Of a stretch of 64,000 nucleotides of DNA, positions 1-7,921 are shown piece by piece (within the stretch, counting starts at the first letter, position 1; every line of letters begins with the position of its first letter). The notes beneath the pieces were generated by a model. The model ran no database searches. It was given only the letters and a program-made list of their open reading frames with translations, and had not been told where the DNA came from. The DNA comes from Mesorhizobium sp. Root157 (GTDB taxonomy: Bacteria > Pseudomonadota > Alphaproteobacteria > Rhizobiales > Rhizobiaceae). The translations under genes and the position numbers were made by a program. The stretch covers positions 86,910-150,909 of the forward strand of contig NZ_LMGJ01000034.1 in NCBI RefSeq assembly GCF_001427385.1, written 5' to 3'.

Positions 1-245
1 ACCGGGGCGCTGCCACCGCATCAGGCTACTGGGGCGCTGCCACCGCATCGGGCACCGGGGGCGCTGCCACCGCAACCGGGTATGCCGGTAAGGCGCGCGG
101 CAAGGATGGCTGTGCCTTGTTCCTGGTGGAAAGAGGCGAGGGCGGCGACATCGTGCATGTGTGGGCTGGAATCGCAGGACGCGATGGCATCAAGCCGGAC
201 ACGTTTTACACGCTGCGGGACGGCAAGCCGGTCGAAACGAAATGA
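1..245 (+). CDS. Phage-associated repeat protein, 3' end only
   Basis: The frame is open from the window edge (first full codon at 3) to TGA at 243-245. The visible N-terminal part is a low-complexity GAATASGYW/GAATASGTG/GAATATGYA repeat. It is followed by a non-repetitive C-terminal segment containing CALFLVERGEGGDIVHVWAG and ending DTFYTLRDGKPVETK. Ala/Thr/Gly repeat arrays of this kind occur in phage and island proteins of unknown function; that is recall-level recognition, not a family assignment. The stop overlaps the next gene's start in an ATGA junction, which argues that both are real and co-translated. The 5' end lies outside the window. Confidence 0.6.
   Translation, partial: RGAATASGYWGAATASGTGGAATATGYAGKARGKDGCALFLVERGEGGDIVHVWAGIAGRDGIKPDTFYTLRDGKPVETK
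4..84 (+). repeat. Three 27-bp tandem repeats in frame (9-residue unit)
   Basis: The string GGGGCGCTGCCACCGCA starts at 4, 31 and 58, an exact 27-bp period. Translated, each unit reads GAATA-S/T-G plus two variable residues. The array is cut by the window edge and probably continues to the left. Confidence 0.85.
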
Positions 246-490
246 GACGATCCCAACAATCCTGGGCAACGCGGAAACTTCCGCCCGTCACGGTCGACGA
301 GATCGAGCGTCACCTCGATCTCGTCGCCATGCTCATGGACAAGGCCGGCCGCAAGGCGCACCTGTTCCTGCCGATCTGGCAGTGGCTCGAAGAAGAGTTG
401 CAAAAGCAGAAAGACGCCGACGCCATGATGGCCGCGGCGCGCGCCAGGCTCATACGATCTCAGGATCGAACGGCAACACAATCTGCATAA
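242..490 (+). CDS. Small hypothetical protein coupled to the repeat protein
   Basis: An 82-residue protein starting at ATG 242, which overlaps the upstream stop codon by 4 bp, suggesting translational coupling. It is charged and probably helical (VTVDEIERHLDLVAMLMDK, then WQWLEEELQKQKDADAMMAA), with no signal peptide or membrane segment. An upstream ATG at 161 in the same frame would run through the preceding gene and is disfavoured. Its 3' end overlaps the convergent integrase gene by 41 bp. I do not recognise the family; the context suggests a phage or island accessory protein. Confidence 0.55.
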   Translation: MRRSQQSWATRKLPPVTVDEIERHLDLVAMLMDKAGRKAHLFLPIWQWLEEELQKQKDADAMMAAARARLIRSQDRTATQSA

Positions 491-1820
491 GCTGCTTGCG
501 GCGCCATTCCAGCGATCCGCCAGAGCCGTAGCGCGGCCGGTCTATGGTGTGGCCCATCAGGATCCTGCGCAGCTCATCCTCCAAACCGCCTTCCTTCATC
601 CGGTCCTCGAACGAATGCCGGATCGAATAGACCTTGTGCTCCCGGCTGGGAAACAGATGGTTTGTCCGCAGGAACTTGTTGAGCGCTGACGACAGTTCGT
701 TCTCCCGGTTGCGATATTTCGGAAAGCCCTTGTTGTGGCGCTGCGCCGCCGCCAGGGCAACGCCGATCAGGGGCACCATGCGCCGCGACGATTCCGTCTT
801 GATCTCGCGCGGATCGTCGGGATCCTCGCGCGGCTCGATCGCAAGGTAAGGGACCTTGTGCGACAGGCGGAGGGCCGATTCCTCGAGATTGGCGATTTCG
901 CTGGGCCGCGCCCCGGTTTCGATCATGATCAACAGGATGCCGCGCGCCTCTTCGTTGAGACCGGCGAGGGCACCGCGCTTCATGATCCTGTCGCGGATCC
1001 ATTCGGTCGGAATTGGCGGGCGAGGGCGCTTCTGCTTCATCGAGAAACCGAAGCCGTCGAAGGGGTTCTTGCGCTGGGCATCGCCCTGGTATTTGAAATA
1101 GGCGCTGTAGAGGACGCGCAGATTGCCAAGATCGCGATTGCCCGACGAGGGGCCGGCCGTCGCCTTGCCATTCTTGGGCGCGATGCGGTGCAGCCAATGC
1201 TGGTAGATCTTCTGCGCGTCGTCGACGGTGATGTCGACCATGGGCTTGTCGCTGATCAGCAGGATGAAATTGTTGACCGCTCGCCGCTTGACCTTCTTCC
1301 ACTGATCCTTCTGGACCTTGCTTTTGTTGACGAGTTCGTCGGCGACGATCTCGTCGCAGTAGACGTCGAAAGCCTTGCTGATTGTGGTTTGTGGCACGTC
1401 GACGGCGCCGAGAAGAGGCATGCCGACGTCTTGCGGCCGCACGGCGGCCTCGACGGCCATCAGCCGGCGGCGCAGATCGTCGAGATTGTGGATCATGCGC
1501 AGGTCGTCGGCGGTGTGGAAAGTGAAGCCGAAAGCTTCGACGCGCTTGCGTGCGGCTTCATAGCGGCGGCGGGCAGGGTCGGTATCGCCATCGACGATCA
1601 GCGAGGCCCACAGCGAATCGTCGGCCTGTTCGAGCAGGTCGCGCTTGCGCCGCGCCAGCGTCAGATCGGAGGTCTTGAGGGACAGGCGCACGACGGGTGC
1701 GCGCTTGTCGAGATGGGCGACGATCGATGGCACGCGGCGCTTGTAGTGGTAGTTTCCGGCGCGCTTCGCCAGATGCCGATCCGGTCCTTTTTCGTCCTGG
1801 CTTGTGGTCACGCGCCGCAC
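450..1820 (-). CDS. Tyrosine-type site-specific integrase
   Basis: A 456-residue phage-type tyrosine recombinase that would catalyse integration and excision of the element. The N-terminal third is the arm/core-binding region. The C-terminal catalytic domain shows the expected residues in order: Arg305 in ETGARPSEIANL, Lys341 in the ESSRRMVPL strand, Arg401-His402 in VYSIRHSFEDRM, His424 in LMGHT and the nucleophile candidate Tyr431 in RPRYG. In the HxxR box the first histidine is replaced by Tyr398. The gene is transcribed away from tRNA-Leu, its likely attachment site. The protein appears full length. Confidence is high for the family; the exact target is inferred from position. Confidence 0.92.
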   Translation of the reverse strand: MRRVTTSQDEKGPDRHLAKRAGNYHYKRRVPSIVAHLDKRAPVVRLSLKTSDLTLARRKRDLLEQADDSLWASLIVDGDTDPARRRYEAARKRVEAFGFTFHTADDLRMIHNLDDLRRRLMAVEAAVRPQDVGMPLLGAVDVPQTTISKAFDVYCDEIVADELVNKSKVQKDQWKKVKRRAVNNFILLISDKPMVDITVDDAQKIYQHWLHRIAPKNGKATAGPSSGNRDLGNLRVLYSAYFKYQGDAQRKNPFDGFGFSMKQKRPRPPIPTEWIRDRIMKRGALAGLNEEARGILLIMIETGARPSEIANLEESALRLSHKVPYLAIEPREDPDDPREIKTESSRRMVPLIGVALAAAQRHNKGFPKYRNRENELSSALNKFLRTNHLFPSREHKVYSIRHSFEDRMKEGGLEDELRRILMGHTIDRPRYGSGGSLEWRRKQLMQIVLPFDPEIV

Positions 1821-1958
1821 CCGTTACAACGCCCATTGTGGCGTAAGCTGTGGCACAAAAAGTGGCACAAAAACCACCGGAAGCGCAAGATGAACTTTTG
1901 CATGCGCCAGAAAACACAATGATAACAGTTAGATATGAGGATTTAAGGAAGGAAGTTT

Positions 1959-2043
1959 TGGTGCGGTCGAGAAGACTCGAACTTCCACGGGTTGCCCCAC
2001 AGCGACCTCAACGCTGCGCGTCTACCAATTCCGCCACGACCGC
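1959..2043 (-). tRNA. tRNA-Leu(GAG)
   Basis: On the minus strand the sequence folds as a class II tRNA. The 7-bp acceptor stem GCGGTCG/CGACCGC is followed by A and an encoded CCA. The D-arm contains AATTGGTAGAC, the anticodon stem CAGCG/CGCTG encloses loop TTGAGGT (anticodon GAG), there is a long variable arm, and the T-loop is TTCGAGT. Its 3' end faces the integrase, making it the likely att site. Confidence 0.97.
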
Positions 2044-2403
2044 ACGTGGTAGGTCCGGACAGGTCCGGCACGCGGCGTGTAGCAAATCACTCCCATCGAA
2101 ACAAGGGCATGCGTCGTAATATTCGCGGAATATCAGAAGCGCTTTGCGTGGTTGCCGGCGCTGAGTCCGGCCCCTGACAACGGCGCTACGAGCGCAAACG
2201 CAACTCAGGCCCTCACATGCCTTTCATTCCTGCCGTTTTTTATCGTGGCCGTGCTGAGACTTATGCGGCAATCTCAGGCGACGTCAGAAGCTGCTTTCAG
2301 ATACAAGCTACTCGATAACCAACTGTCATTTCGTTTGATATTTCGACCCGACTTGCTCTAGACCTACGGGGAATTCTTCCCCGAAAGCAACCACGAGGCA
2401 TGT
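2044..2403. other. Intergenic region between tRNA-Leu and mgtE
   Basis: No convincing gene is seen here. It contains a direct repeat of GGTCCGGACA/GGTCCGGCAC just beyond the tRNA, a perfect 15-bp inverted repeat ATATTC-GCG-GAATAT at 2119-2133, and a GGGGAA/TTCCCC hairpin in the mgtE leader. It should hold the tRNA promoter (minus strand) and the mgtE promoter (plus strand). Confidence 0.5.
2367..2383 (+). promoter_or_regulatory. Leader hairpin 20 nt upstream of mgtE
   Basis: CGGGGAA and TTCCCCG form a perfect 7-bp stem with a TTC loop, ending 20 nt before the proposed TTG start. It could be a leader regulatory structure. No U-run follows, so it is not an intrinsic terminator. The magnesium link is inferred only from the downstream gene. 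Confidence 0.35.
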
Positions 2404-3822
2404 TTGGAAGGCCAGGACGAACCAGCGACCGGCGCTCCGGCCGCCAAGGCGGCCCGTGACGACATCTATGGCGAAGATGGCGTTATCCTAAGCTCGTTCC
2501 TGGCGCATATCGGCGCGGCCATTGCCGACAGAGACACCCTGACGTTGAAGCAGGATGTCGGCGCCCTTCACCAGTCGGAACTGGGCGATTTGCTGGAGGC
2601 CTTGCAACCGGACCAGCGACGGACGCTCGTCGAATTGCTTGGCGCTGATTTCGACTTTTCCTCGCTGACCGAAGTGGACGAGGCAATCCGCCTCGAGATC
2701 GTCGATAATCTGCCGAACGAGCAGATCGCGCAGGCCGTGCAGGAACTCGATTCCGACGATGCCGTCTACATTCTGGAAGACCTCGACCAGGAAGACCAGG
2801 ATGAGATCCTGTCGCAGCTTCCTTTTACCGAGCGCGTCAGGCTCAGGAGGTCGCTCGACTATCCGGAAGAGTCGGCCGGTCGGCGCATGCAGACCGAATT
2901 TGTTGCTGTGCCTCCGTTCTGGACCATTGGCCAGACGATCGACTACCTGCGAGAAGACAACGACCTGCCTGAGCGTTTCAGCCAGATTTTCGTCATCGAC
3001 CCTACCTTCAAGCTGCTTGGCGCGATCGACCTCGACCAGATCCTGCGCACAAAGCGGACCATAAAGGTCGAGGAGATCATGCATGAAACGCGCCATGCCA
3101 TCCCGGCCACGATTGACCAGGAAGAGGCCGCGCGTGAGTTCGAGCAGTACGACCTTCTGTCCGCGGCCGTGGTCGATGAAAACGAGCGTCTGGTCGGTAT
3201 CCTGACTATCGACGACGTGGTCGATGTCATCCAGCAGGAGGCCGAGGAGGACTTGCTGCGCATGGGCGGTGTCGGCGACGAGGAACTGTCCGATACCATC
3301 CTGACGACATCGCGCTCGCGGGTGCCGTGGCTGCTGGTCAATCTCTTCACCGCTTTCCTGGCTGCGTCGGTGATCGGGTTGTTTGATCAAACGATCGAGC
3401 GGATCGTGGCTCTTGCGGTGCTGATGCCCATCGTTGCCGGTATGGGGGGCAACGCTGCTTCGCAGACGATGACGGTGACTGTGCGGGCCCTGGCAACCAA
3501 GGATTTGGATATCTACAATGCTTGGCGCATCATTCGCCGCGAGATGGGCGTTGGCTTCATCAATGGCGTAATTTTCGCGATCCTGATCGGTATTGTCTCG
3601 GCAACCTGGTTCGGCGATTCCAATCTGGGCGGAATCATTGCCGCGGCGATGATCATCAACATGTTCGTCGCCGCAGTCGGCGGAATCCTGATCCCGCTGT
3701 TGCTCGACCGTTTGGGCGCGGATCCCGCGGTCGCATCCGCAGTTTTCGTCACCGCCGTCACAGATGTCGTTGGTTTTTTCGCCTTTCTCGGACTGGCGAC
3801 ATGGTGGTTCGGGGTCAATTGA
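2404..3822 (+). CDS. mgtE: Magnesium transporter MgtE
   Basis: A 472-residue inner-membrane Mg2+ channel/transporter. The order is an N-terminal MgtE_N superhelical domain (about 30-150), two CBS domains (about 155-275, including GILTIDDVVDVIQQEAEEDLL), then a five-helix pore domain (about 305-470) with the signature MPIVAGMGGNAASQT and a C-terminal TDVVGFFAFLGLA helix. In the family the cytosolic domains sense Mg2+ and gate the pore. The start is TTG at 2404, preceded by GAGG about 6 nt upstream; an ATG at 2400 is out of frame. The next gene is co-oriented but separated by more than 100 bp, so it is probably monocistronic. Confidence 0.95.
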   Translation: MEGQDEPATGAPAAKAARDDIYGEDGVILSSFLAHIGAAIADRDTLTLKQDVGALHQSELGDLLEALQPDQRRTLVELLGADFDFSSLTEVDEAIRLEIVDNLPNEQIAQAVQELDSDDAVYILEDLDQEDQDEILSQLPFTERVRLRRSLDYPEESAGRRMQTEFVAVPPFWTIGQTIDYLREDNDLPERFSQIFVIDPTFKLLGAIDLDQILRTKRTIKVEEIMHETRHAIPATIDQEEAAREFEQYDLLSAAVVDENERLVGILTIDDVVDVIQQEAEEDLLRMGGVGDEELSDTILTTSRSRVPWLLVNLFTAFLAASVIGLFDQTIERIVALAVLMPIVAGMGGNAASQTMTVTVRALATKDLDIYNAWRIIRREMGVGFINGVIFAILIGIVSATWFGDSNLGGIIAAAMIINMFVAAVGGILIPLLLDRLGADPAVASAVFVTAVTDVVGFFAFLGLATWWFGVN

Positions 3823-3955
3823 CGGTTGCGCAAATCAACTCCGAGGTTGAGCACATCAATTGACTTTTACGTAAGCGACGTGCGAAGTTTCGCCCTCGCA
3901 GCGACAGCAGCGATTCCTTTGCACCACGCGAGGGGTGGTCGGAAAGGGGCAGCGC

Positions 3956-4387
3956 ATGGTTGATACTCAACGCGAACATGCCTCGACACGCGGGGTGACG
4001 ATGCGGGAATATTATTCGATTACCGAACTGACCCGCGAGTTCGGCATCTCGACGCGGACGCTGCGCTTCTACGAGGATGAGGGACTGGTTCAGCCGGTTC
4101 GGCGCGGTCGCACTCGTCTGTTTCGGCCGTCCGACAGACACCTGATCCGGCAGATCCTGCGCGGCAAGCGGCTCGGCTTCGCTATCAGCGAAATCCGCGA
4201 AATCATTCAGATATACAGGGAACCTCCCGGAGAGGTCGGGCAACTCAATCTGATGATCAAGCGCATCGAAGAAAAACGCGAGGAACTACGCCAGAAGCGC
4301 CGCGACCTCGAAGATACGTTGGCCGAACTCGACCAAGCCGAGGAATCCTGCGTCGAGCGGCTGGTGGAACTGGGTGTCAACACCTGA
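3956..4387 (+). CDS. MerR-family transcriptional regulator (LiuR-like)
   Basis: A 143-residue MerR-type DNA-binding regulator. The winged helix-turn-helix is at about 15-85 (YSITELTREFGISTRTLRFY, then RLFRPSDRHLIRQILRGKRLGF), followed by a coiled-coil dimerisation helix (about 100-140) rich in Glu/Lys/Arg. No C-terminal metal-binding cysteine pair is present (only one Cys, in EESCVERL), so it is not a typical metal sensor. The protein resembles the MerR subgroup that controls acyl-CoA or branched-chain catabolism in proteobacteria, but no such genes are adjacent. The start at 3956 has AAGGGG upstream; an alternative ATG at 4001 has GGGGTG upstream and gives a 128-residue protein. Confidence 0.85.
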   Translation: MVDTQREHASTRGVTMREYYSITELTREFGISTRTLRFYEDEGLVQPVRRGRTRLFRPSDRHLIRQILRGKRLGFAISEIREIIQIYREPPGEVGQLNLMIKRIEEKREELRQKRRDLEDTLAELDQAEESCVERLVELGVNT

Positions 4388-4414
4388 GTACAGGCCCGAT
4401 TGCCGGCACATGCT

Positions 4415-4888
4415 CTAAATCCAGCGCCGCACTCTCTTTGCATAATCCTTGTATTTCTTGCCGAATTTCGTTGAAAGCATCTTCTCCTCGAATTCGATGG
4501 CCAGTTTCTGCGTGGCGAACGCGGCGATAAATGCCAGCAGGATGAACCATGCGATGCCTGACACGAGACCAACGCCGATCATCAGAAGCGTATTGGCAAG
4601 ATAGAGCGGATTGCGCGTAACAGCGAAGGGGCCGTTGGTGACCAGATGACTGGGTTCGCCGGTGGGGTTCAGTGTCGTCTTGGCGCGCGCCATGGTGCGG
4701 ACCGCCGTGACCCATAGCGCCACCACCGCCAGAATGGCCAACCCGCCGACGGCGAATAGAATGTCGCTGAGCGGTCCCGCAATCCACGGCAGCGGGAAGA
4801 GCAGCCCCAACGCGACCGCGCCTACGATTGCAGCAATGTAAATCAGCGGCGGCCAGGGAATCCCGCTCGATCTTGCTGCTGCCGTCAT
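4415..4888 (-). CDS. Isoprenylcysteine carboxyl methyltransferase-family membrane protein
   Basis: A 157-residue inner-membrane protein with about four hydrophobic segments. It carries the conserved C-terminal ICMT/PEMT core: GPFAVTRNPLYLANTL (SAM/lipid-binding turn) and FGKKYKDYAKRVRRWI. Bacterial members methylate small or lipid substrates that are mostly unknown. The start at 4888 has a GGGGGG Shine-Dalgarno about 9 nt upstream and overlaps the stop of the DUF1624 gene by 4 bp, so the two are translationally coupled. A longer start at 5035 would run deep into the upstream gene. The substrate cannot be inferred. Confidence 0.8.
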   Translation of the reverse strand: MTAAARSSGIPWPPLIYIAAIVGAVALGLLFPLPWIAGPLSDILFAVGGLAILAVVALWVTAVRTMARAKTTLNPTGEPSHLVTNGPFAVTRNPLYLANTLLMIGVGLVSGIAWFILLAFIAAFATQKLAIEFEEKMLSTKFGKKYKDYAKRVRRWI

Positions 4889-5889
4889 TGCACTGTCCCC
4901 CCAGAGATGCCCCTGTCGGTACTTGCTGTGCATTGAGCCGCGAGATCGCCGACATGGCGCTTGAAATCGGCAGTCTGGTCGGCTTTGGACAACTTGTCGA
5001 GGCCGCCGTCGCCATGCAGCGCATCGAGCATGCAAACGCAGTAGCGGGAGCAGAAATCGACATCACGCAACTCCAGGCATGAAGCCTCGCAGGAATTCGT
5101 GAATCCGGTCTCGAGGCTTGCGACCTGTGCCGGCCAAACTTGCGCGGCCAACCACACGCAGGCGATCAGCACTGGCTGGTGGACAAGGTAGAAAGCGAGG
5201 CTATGGCGGCCGGCCAACTCGAGAGGGCGCGCTGCGGGCAAAAGCGAACGATCGGCCAGCCACGCCAGCAAGCCCGCGGAGGTCGCAAGCTTCGTGGCGG
5301 CCATGCCGGCCAGCACGGCGCCGAACCAGGGGAAAAGAGGTACGTAGTCGTTCGACCGGGGAGGGATGGTAGAGAGACCAACCCACCATAGGGAAGGATG
5401 ATCGAAGAACGGTGAACGCAGATAGTGGTGAGCGGCGATGACGAGTGCGGCGACAGCCAGCGTTGCCCATCCCGGCAGGCGCAGGAATGCAAGGCCGAGC
5501 AGGCTGGCCAGCGCGATCTGATGCAGGATGCCGAAGAAGATGAATGCGCTGGGTGTGGCGAAGTAGGTCGCAACGGTAATTGCCAGTGCCGCGGCCACGA
5601 CCATGGCCATGCGTTTCCAGAAGCCTTTCCAACGGATTCCATGCGCGTGGGCCAGAACGAGACTGACGCCGACCAGAAACAGGAACGATGACGCGATGCC
5701 GCGGGCATAAAGCTTCCATCCGCCGAATTCCGTCAACCCCGCCGGGGCATAGCCGAAGAATTCCAGATCCCAGGTGAAGTGGTAGCTCGCCATGGCCAAC
5801 AGCGCGGCTCCACGCGCGGCATCGATGGCCACGATGCGTTTTCTCGGCACTTTGACGGTCTCTGCGATTGCGTCGGTGGTCATGCGCAT
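4885..5889 (-). CDS. DUF1624 / HGSNAT-like acyltransferase membrane protein with Cys-rich tail
   Basis: A 334-residue polytopic protein. The N-terminal signature IDAARGAALLAMASYHFTWD is typical of DUF1624, related to heparan-alpha-glucosaminide N-acetyltransferase, followed by about seven or eight transmembrane helices up to residue 255. Family members are thought to move acyl groups across the membrane. After the last helix (HQPVLIACVWLAAQVWPAQ) there is an unusual soluble tail with clustered cysteines, NSCEASCLELRDVDFCSRYC followed by VCML. The gene is coupled to the downstream methyltransferase by an ATGA overlap. The role is unknown; confidence is in the family only. Confidence 0.8.
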   Translation of the reverse strand: MRMTTDAIAETVKVPRKRIVAIDAARGAALLAMASYHFTWDLEFFGYAPAGLTEFGGWKLYARGIASSFLFLVGVSLVLAHAHGIRWKGFWKRMAMVVAAALAITVATYFATPSAFIFFGILHQIALASLLGLAFLRLPGWATLAVAALVIAAHHYLRSPFFDHPSLWWVGLSTIPPRSNDYVPLFPWFGAVLAGMAATKLATSAGLLAWLADRSLLPAARPLELAGRHSLAFYLVHQPVLIACVWLAAQVWPAQVASLETGFTNSCEASCLELRDVDFCSRYCVCMLDALHGDGGLDKLSKADQTADFKRHVGDLAAQCTASTDRGISGGTVQ

Positions 5890-6119
5890 CCTGTTTCAAT
5901 TCGTCACTACGAACTGGCCGGCCCCGGCGATCTCTAACACGGCTGTTCAAGCCACTGCAGCAGAAATGGAGCAGGCATTCGGTTGGTCCAGTGGCAGAAA
6001 GCCTTTGGTCGGCTTCGTTTTTCGGCTTCGGGGCGTCGGTTTCCTGCTACTGGCACGGCACTGGCGATTGCAGATTTGAACGGCGAATCCTTCCAAGGGA
6101 TTCGGCCTCGGAGGAACTG

Positions 6120-7319
6120 ATGGGTACCCACGTGCGGCATCCGATGTGGCTTCCGGCGGTGCGTCCCGCCGGGGCGCGCACGTTCGCGTCGCTCTATGCG
6201 ACGGAGTCGTTTGCCCGCGCCACCGTGTCGAGCGTCATCCCGATCCAGGCGTACGAGATTCTGCAAAACGAGCAGACCGTGTCGATCCTCTATACGGTGG
6301 TTTCGCTGCTGGGACTGACGGTCACGCTGTTCATGCCGGTGCTGATAAGGCGCTTTGCGCGGCGTTGGGTCTATACGGCAGGTGCATGCCTGCTCGCCTT
6401 CGGTTCGTTGTTCTTCGTCACGCATACACTGGCGGGCCAGATGCTGGGCATGCTGTGCAGGGTGATGGGGGCGAGCGCGCTTTCGATTACGCTCAACCTC
6501 TACATCATGGACCACATCCGCAAGACCGACTTCATGCGGTCGGAATCCCTGCGCATGGCGTGGTCGATGATTGCCTGGACCGGCGGTCCGACGATGGGCA
6601 TTTTATTCTACACGCATTTCGGCATCTACGCAGCGCATGGCGCGGTCGCGGTCTTTGCCTTGATCCTGCTTGCATTATTCTGGTTCTACCGGCTGAGCGA
6701 CAATCCGCTGATTGCGGCTGGCAAGAGCCGCGCCGTCAATCCGCTCGCCAATATTGGCCGCTTCATTTCACAGCCGCGCCTTCGGCTGGCCTGGCTGATC
6801 GCTTTCGGGAGATCGTGCTTCTGGACGACGTTTTTCGTCTACGGGCCGCTGTTCATGGTCATCGCCGGTGAAGGTGAGATTGCCGGTGGCCTGCTGATAT
6901 CCGCAGGCAATGCGTTGCTGTTCATGGCGATTTTCTGGGGCAAGGCGGGCAAGCGCTTCGGTGCGCGCCCGACGATGACCCTGGCTTTCTTTGCCATGGC
7001 GATTGCGCTGTTCGCTGCCGGTGCGGTCGGTACTTCGGCGCCGCTGCTGACGGGTGGCCTGTTGTTGTGCGGCGCGTTTTTCACCATCGCGCTCGACGCG
7101 CTCGGCTCGACCGTTTTCATGCGCTCGGTTCATTCCTACGAGCGGCCGCAGATGGCGGCGGTATATCGCACCTATCTGGATTTTTCCGAGTTGACGCCTC
7201 CGCTGATCTATTCCGTGGTGCTGATGTTTTTCGGCCTCGGATCGGTGTTCGTCACGCTGGGTTGCCTGATGGTGGCCTGTGGCGCCATCACGTGGCGGTA
7301 CCTGCCGAAATCGATGTAG
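6120..7319 (+). CDS. MFS transporter
   Basis: A 399-residue major facilitator with about 11-12 hydrophobic segments. The loop after TM2 has the basic motif LIRRFARRW. The start ATG at 6120 follows GGAGGAACTG, a strong Shine-Dalgarno, so the in-frame extension to 5868 is not used. The substrate is not recognisable. It is divergent from the DUF1624 gene and separated from the cobalamin genes by about 95 bp; co-transcription with cobP is possible but unproven. Confidence 0.85.
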   Translation: MGTHVRHPMWLPAVRPAGARTFASLYATESFARATVSSVIPIQAYEILQNEQTVSILYTVVSLLGLTVTLFMPVLIRRFARRWVYTAGACLLAFGSLFFVTHTLAGQMLGMLCRVMGASALSITLNLYIMDHIRKTDFMRSESLRMAWSMIAWTGGPTMGILFYTHFGIYAAHGAVAVFALILLALFWFYRLSDNPLIAAGKSRAVNPLANIGRFISQPRLRLAWLIAFGRSCFWTTFFVYGPLFMVIAGEGEIAGGLLISAGNALLFMAIFWGKAGKRFGARPTMTLAFFAMAIALFAAGAVGTSAPLLTGGLLLCGAFFTIALDALGSTVFMRSVHSYERPQMAAVYRTYLDFSELTPPLIYSVVLMFFGLGSVFVTLGCLMVACGAITWRYLPKSM

Positions 7320-7413
7320 TAATGACGGGTGTGAGCCGTAGCGCAATTCGGTTTGGTGTCTCGGCGTTTGTCGGCTAGTGAAAACGCGCTGATCTGGAGA
7401 AACAATCATCGGT

Positions 7414-7920
7414 ATGAACCGCCTGACATTCATCATCGGTGGCGCCCGTTCCGGCAAGAGCAGACATGGTGAAGAACTGGTCGCAATCTTGCCTCGGCCC
7501 TGGATCTATATCGCGACGGCGCAAGCCTACGACGATGAAATGTGCGAACGCATCGCCACCCACCGCTCCCGCCGAGGCGATGGTTGGCTAACTGTCGATG
7601 CGCCACTTGACCTGGCGGGGGCAATCGAGGCGCTGCCGGGCGACAGGCCAGTTTTGGTGGACTGCCTGACGCTGTGGCTGACCAATCATATGCTGGCTGA
7701 CCATGACCTCGAGGTCGAATGCGCGCGCCTCGCCGACATTTTGGCCAAACCGCGCGGGCCGTGGTTTGTCGTCTCCAATGAAGTGGGTCAAGGCATCGTG
7801 CCCGACAATGCCTTGGCAAGGCGCTTCCGCGACGAGGCAGGGCGCTTGAATCAAAGGATCGCCGCTGTCGCCGATACGGTGCTTCTCATGGTGGCGGGCT
7901 TGCCGCTCAAGGTGAAATGA
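7414..7920 (+). CDS. cobP: Adenosylcobinamide kinase / adenosylcobinamide-phosphate guanylyltransferase
   Basis: A 168-residue cytosolic enzyme (CobP in aerobic nomenclature, CobU in Salmonella). It phosphorylates adenosylcobinamide and then adds GMP to give AdoCbi-GDP in nucleotide-loop assembly. The P-loop GGARSGKS is at residues 9-16. VDCLTLWLTNHML and VSNEVGQGIVPDNALARRFRDEAG are family signatures. The length is normal. It is followed 1 bp later by cobO. No cobalamin riboswitch was recognised in the 94 bp upstream. Confidence 0.96.
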   Translation: MNRLTFIIGGARSGKSRHGEELVAILPRPWIYIATAQAYDDEMCERIATHRSRRGDGWLTVDAPLDLAGAIEALPGDRPVLVDCLTLWLTNHMLADHDLEVECARLADILAKPRGPWFVVSNEVGQGIVPDNALARRFRDEAGRLNQRIAAVADTVLLMVAGLPLKVK

Positions 7921-7921
7921 C

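Larger units (their letters stand above)
1..1958. mobile_element. End of an integrative element or prophage inserted at tRNA-Leu
   Basis: A tyrosine integrase at 450-1820 has its start codon 138 bp from the 3' end of tRNA-Leu, the usual arrangement for site-specific integration into a tRNA 3' end. Beyond it lie two coupled small genes, one with phage-type Gly/Ala/Thr repeats. The element runs off the left edge, so neither its far end nor the second attachment site is visible. The tRNA is intact with its encoded CCA, so the recombination product restores the gene. Prophage versus genomic island cannot be decided from this fragment. Confidence 0.6.

Noticed and set aside
1..84. CRISPR array from the short repeats
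   Set aside because: The repeats are contiguous 27-bp coding units without spacers.
7320..7413. Possible cobalamin riboswitch before cobP
   Set aside because: No B12-box-like conserved core was seen in the 94 bp, and the space is too short for the full structure.
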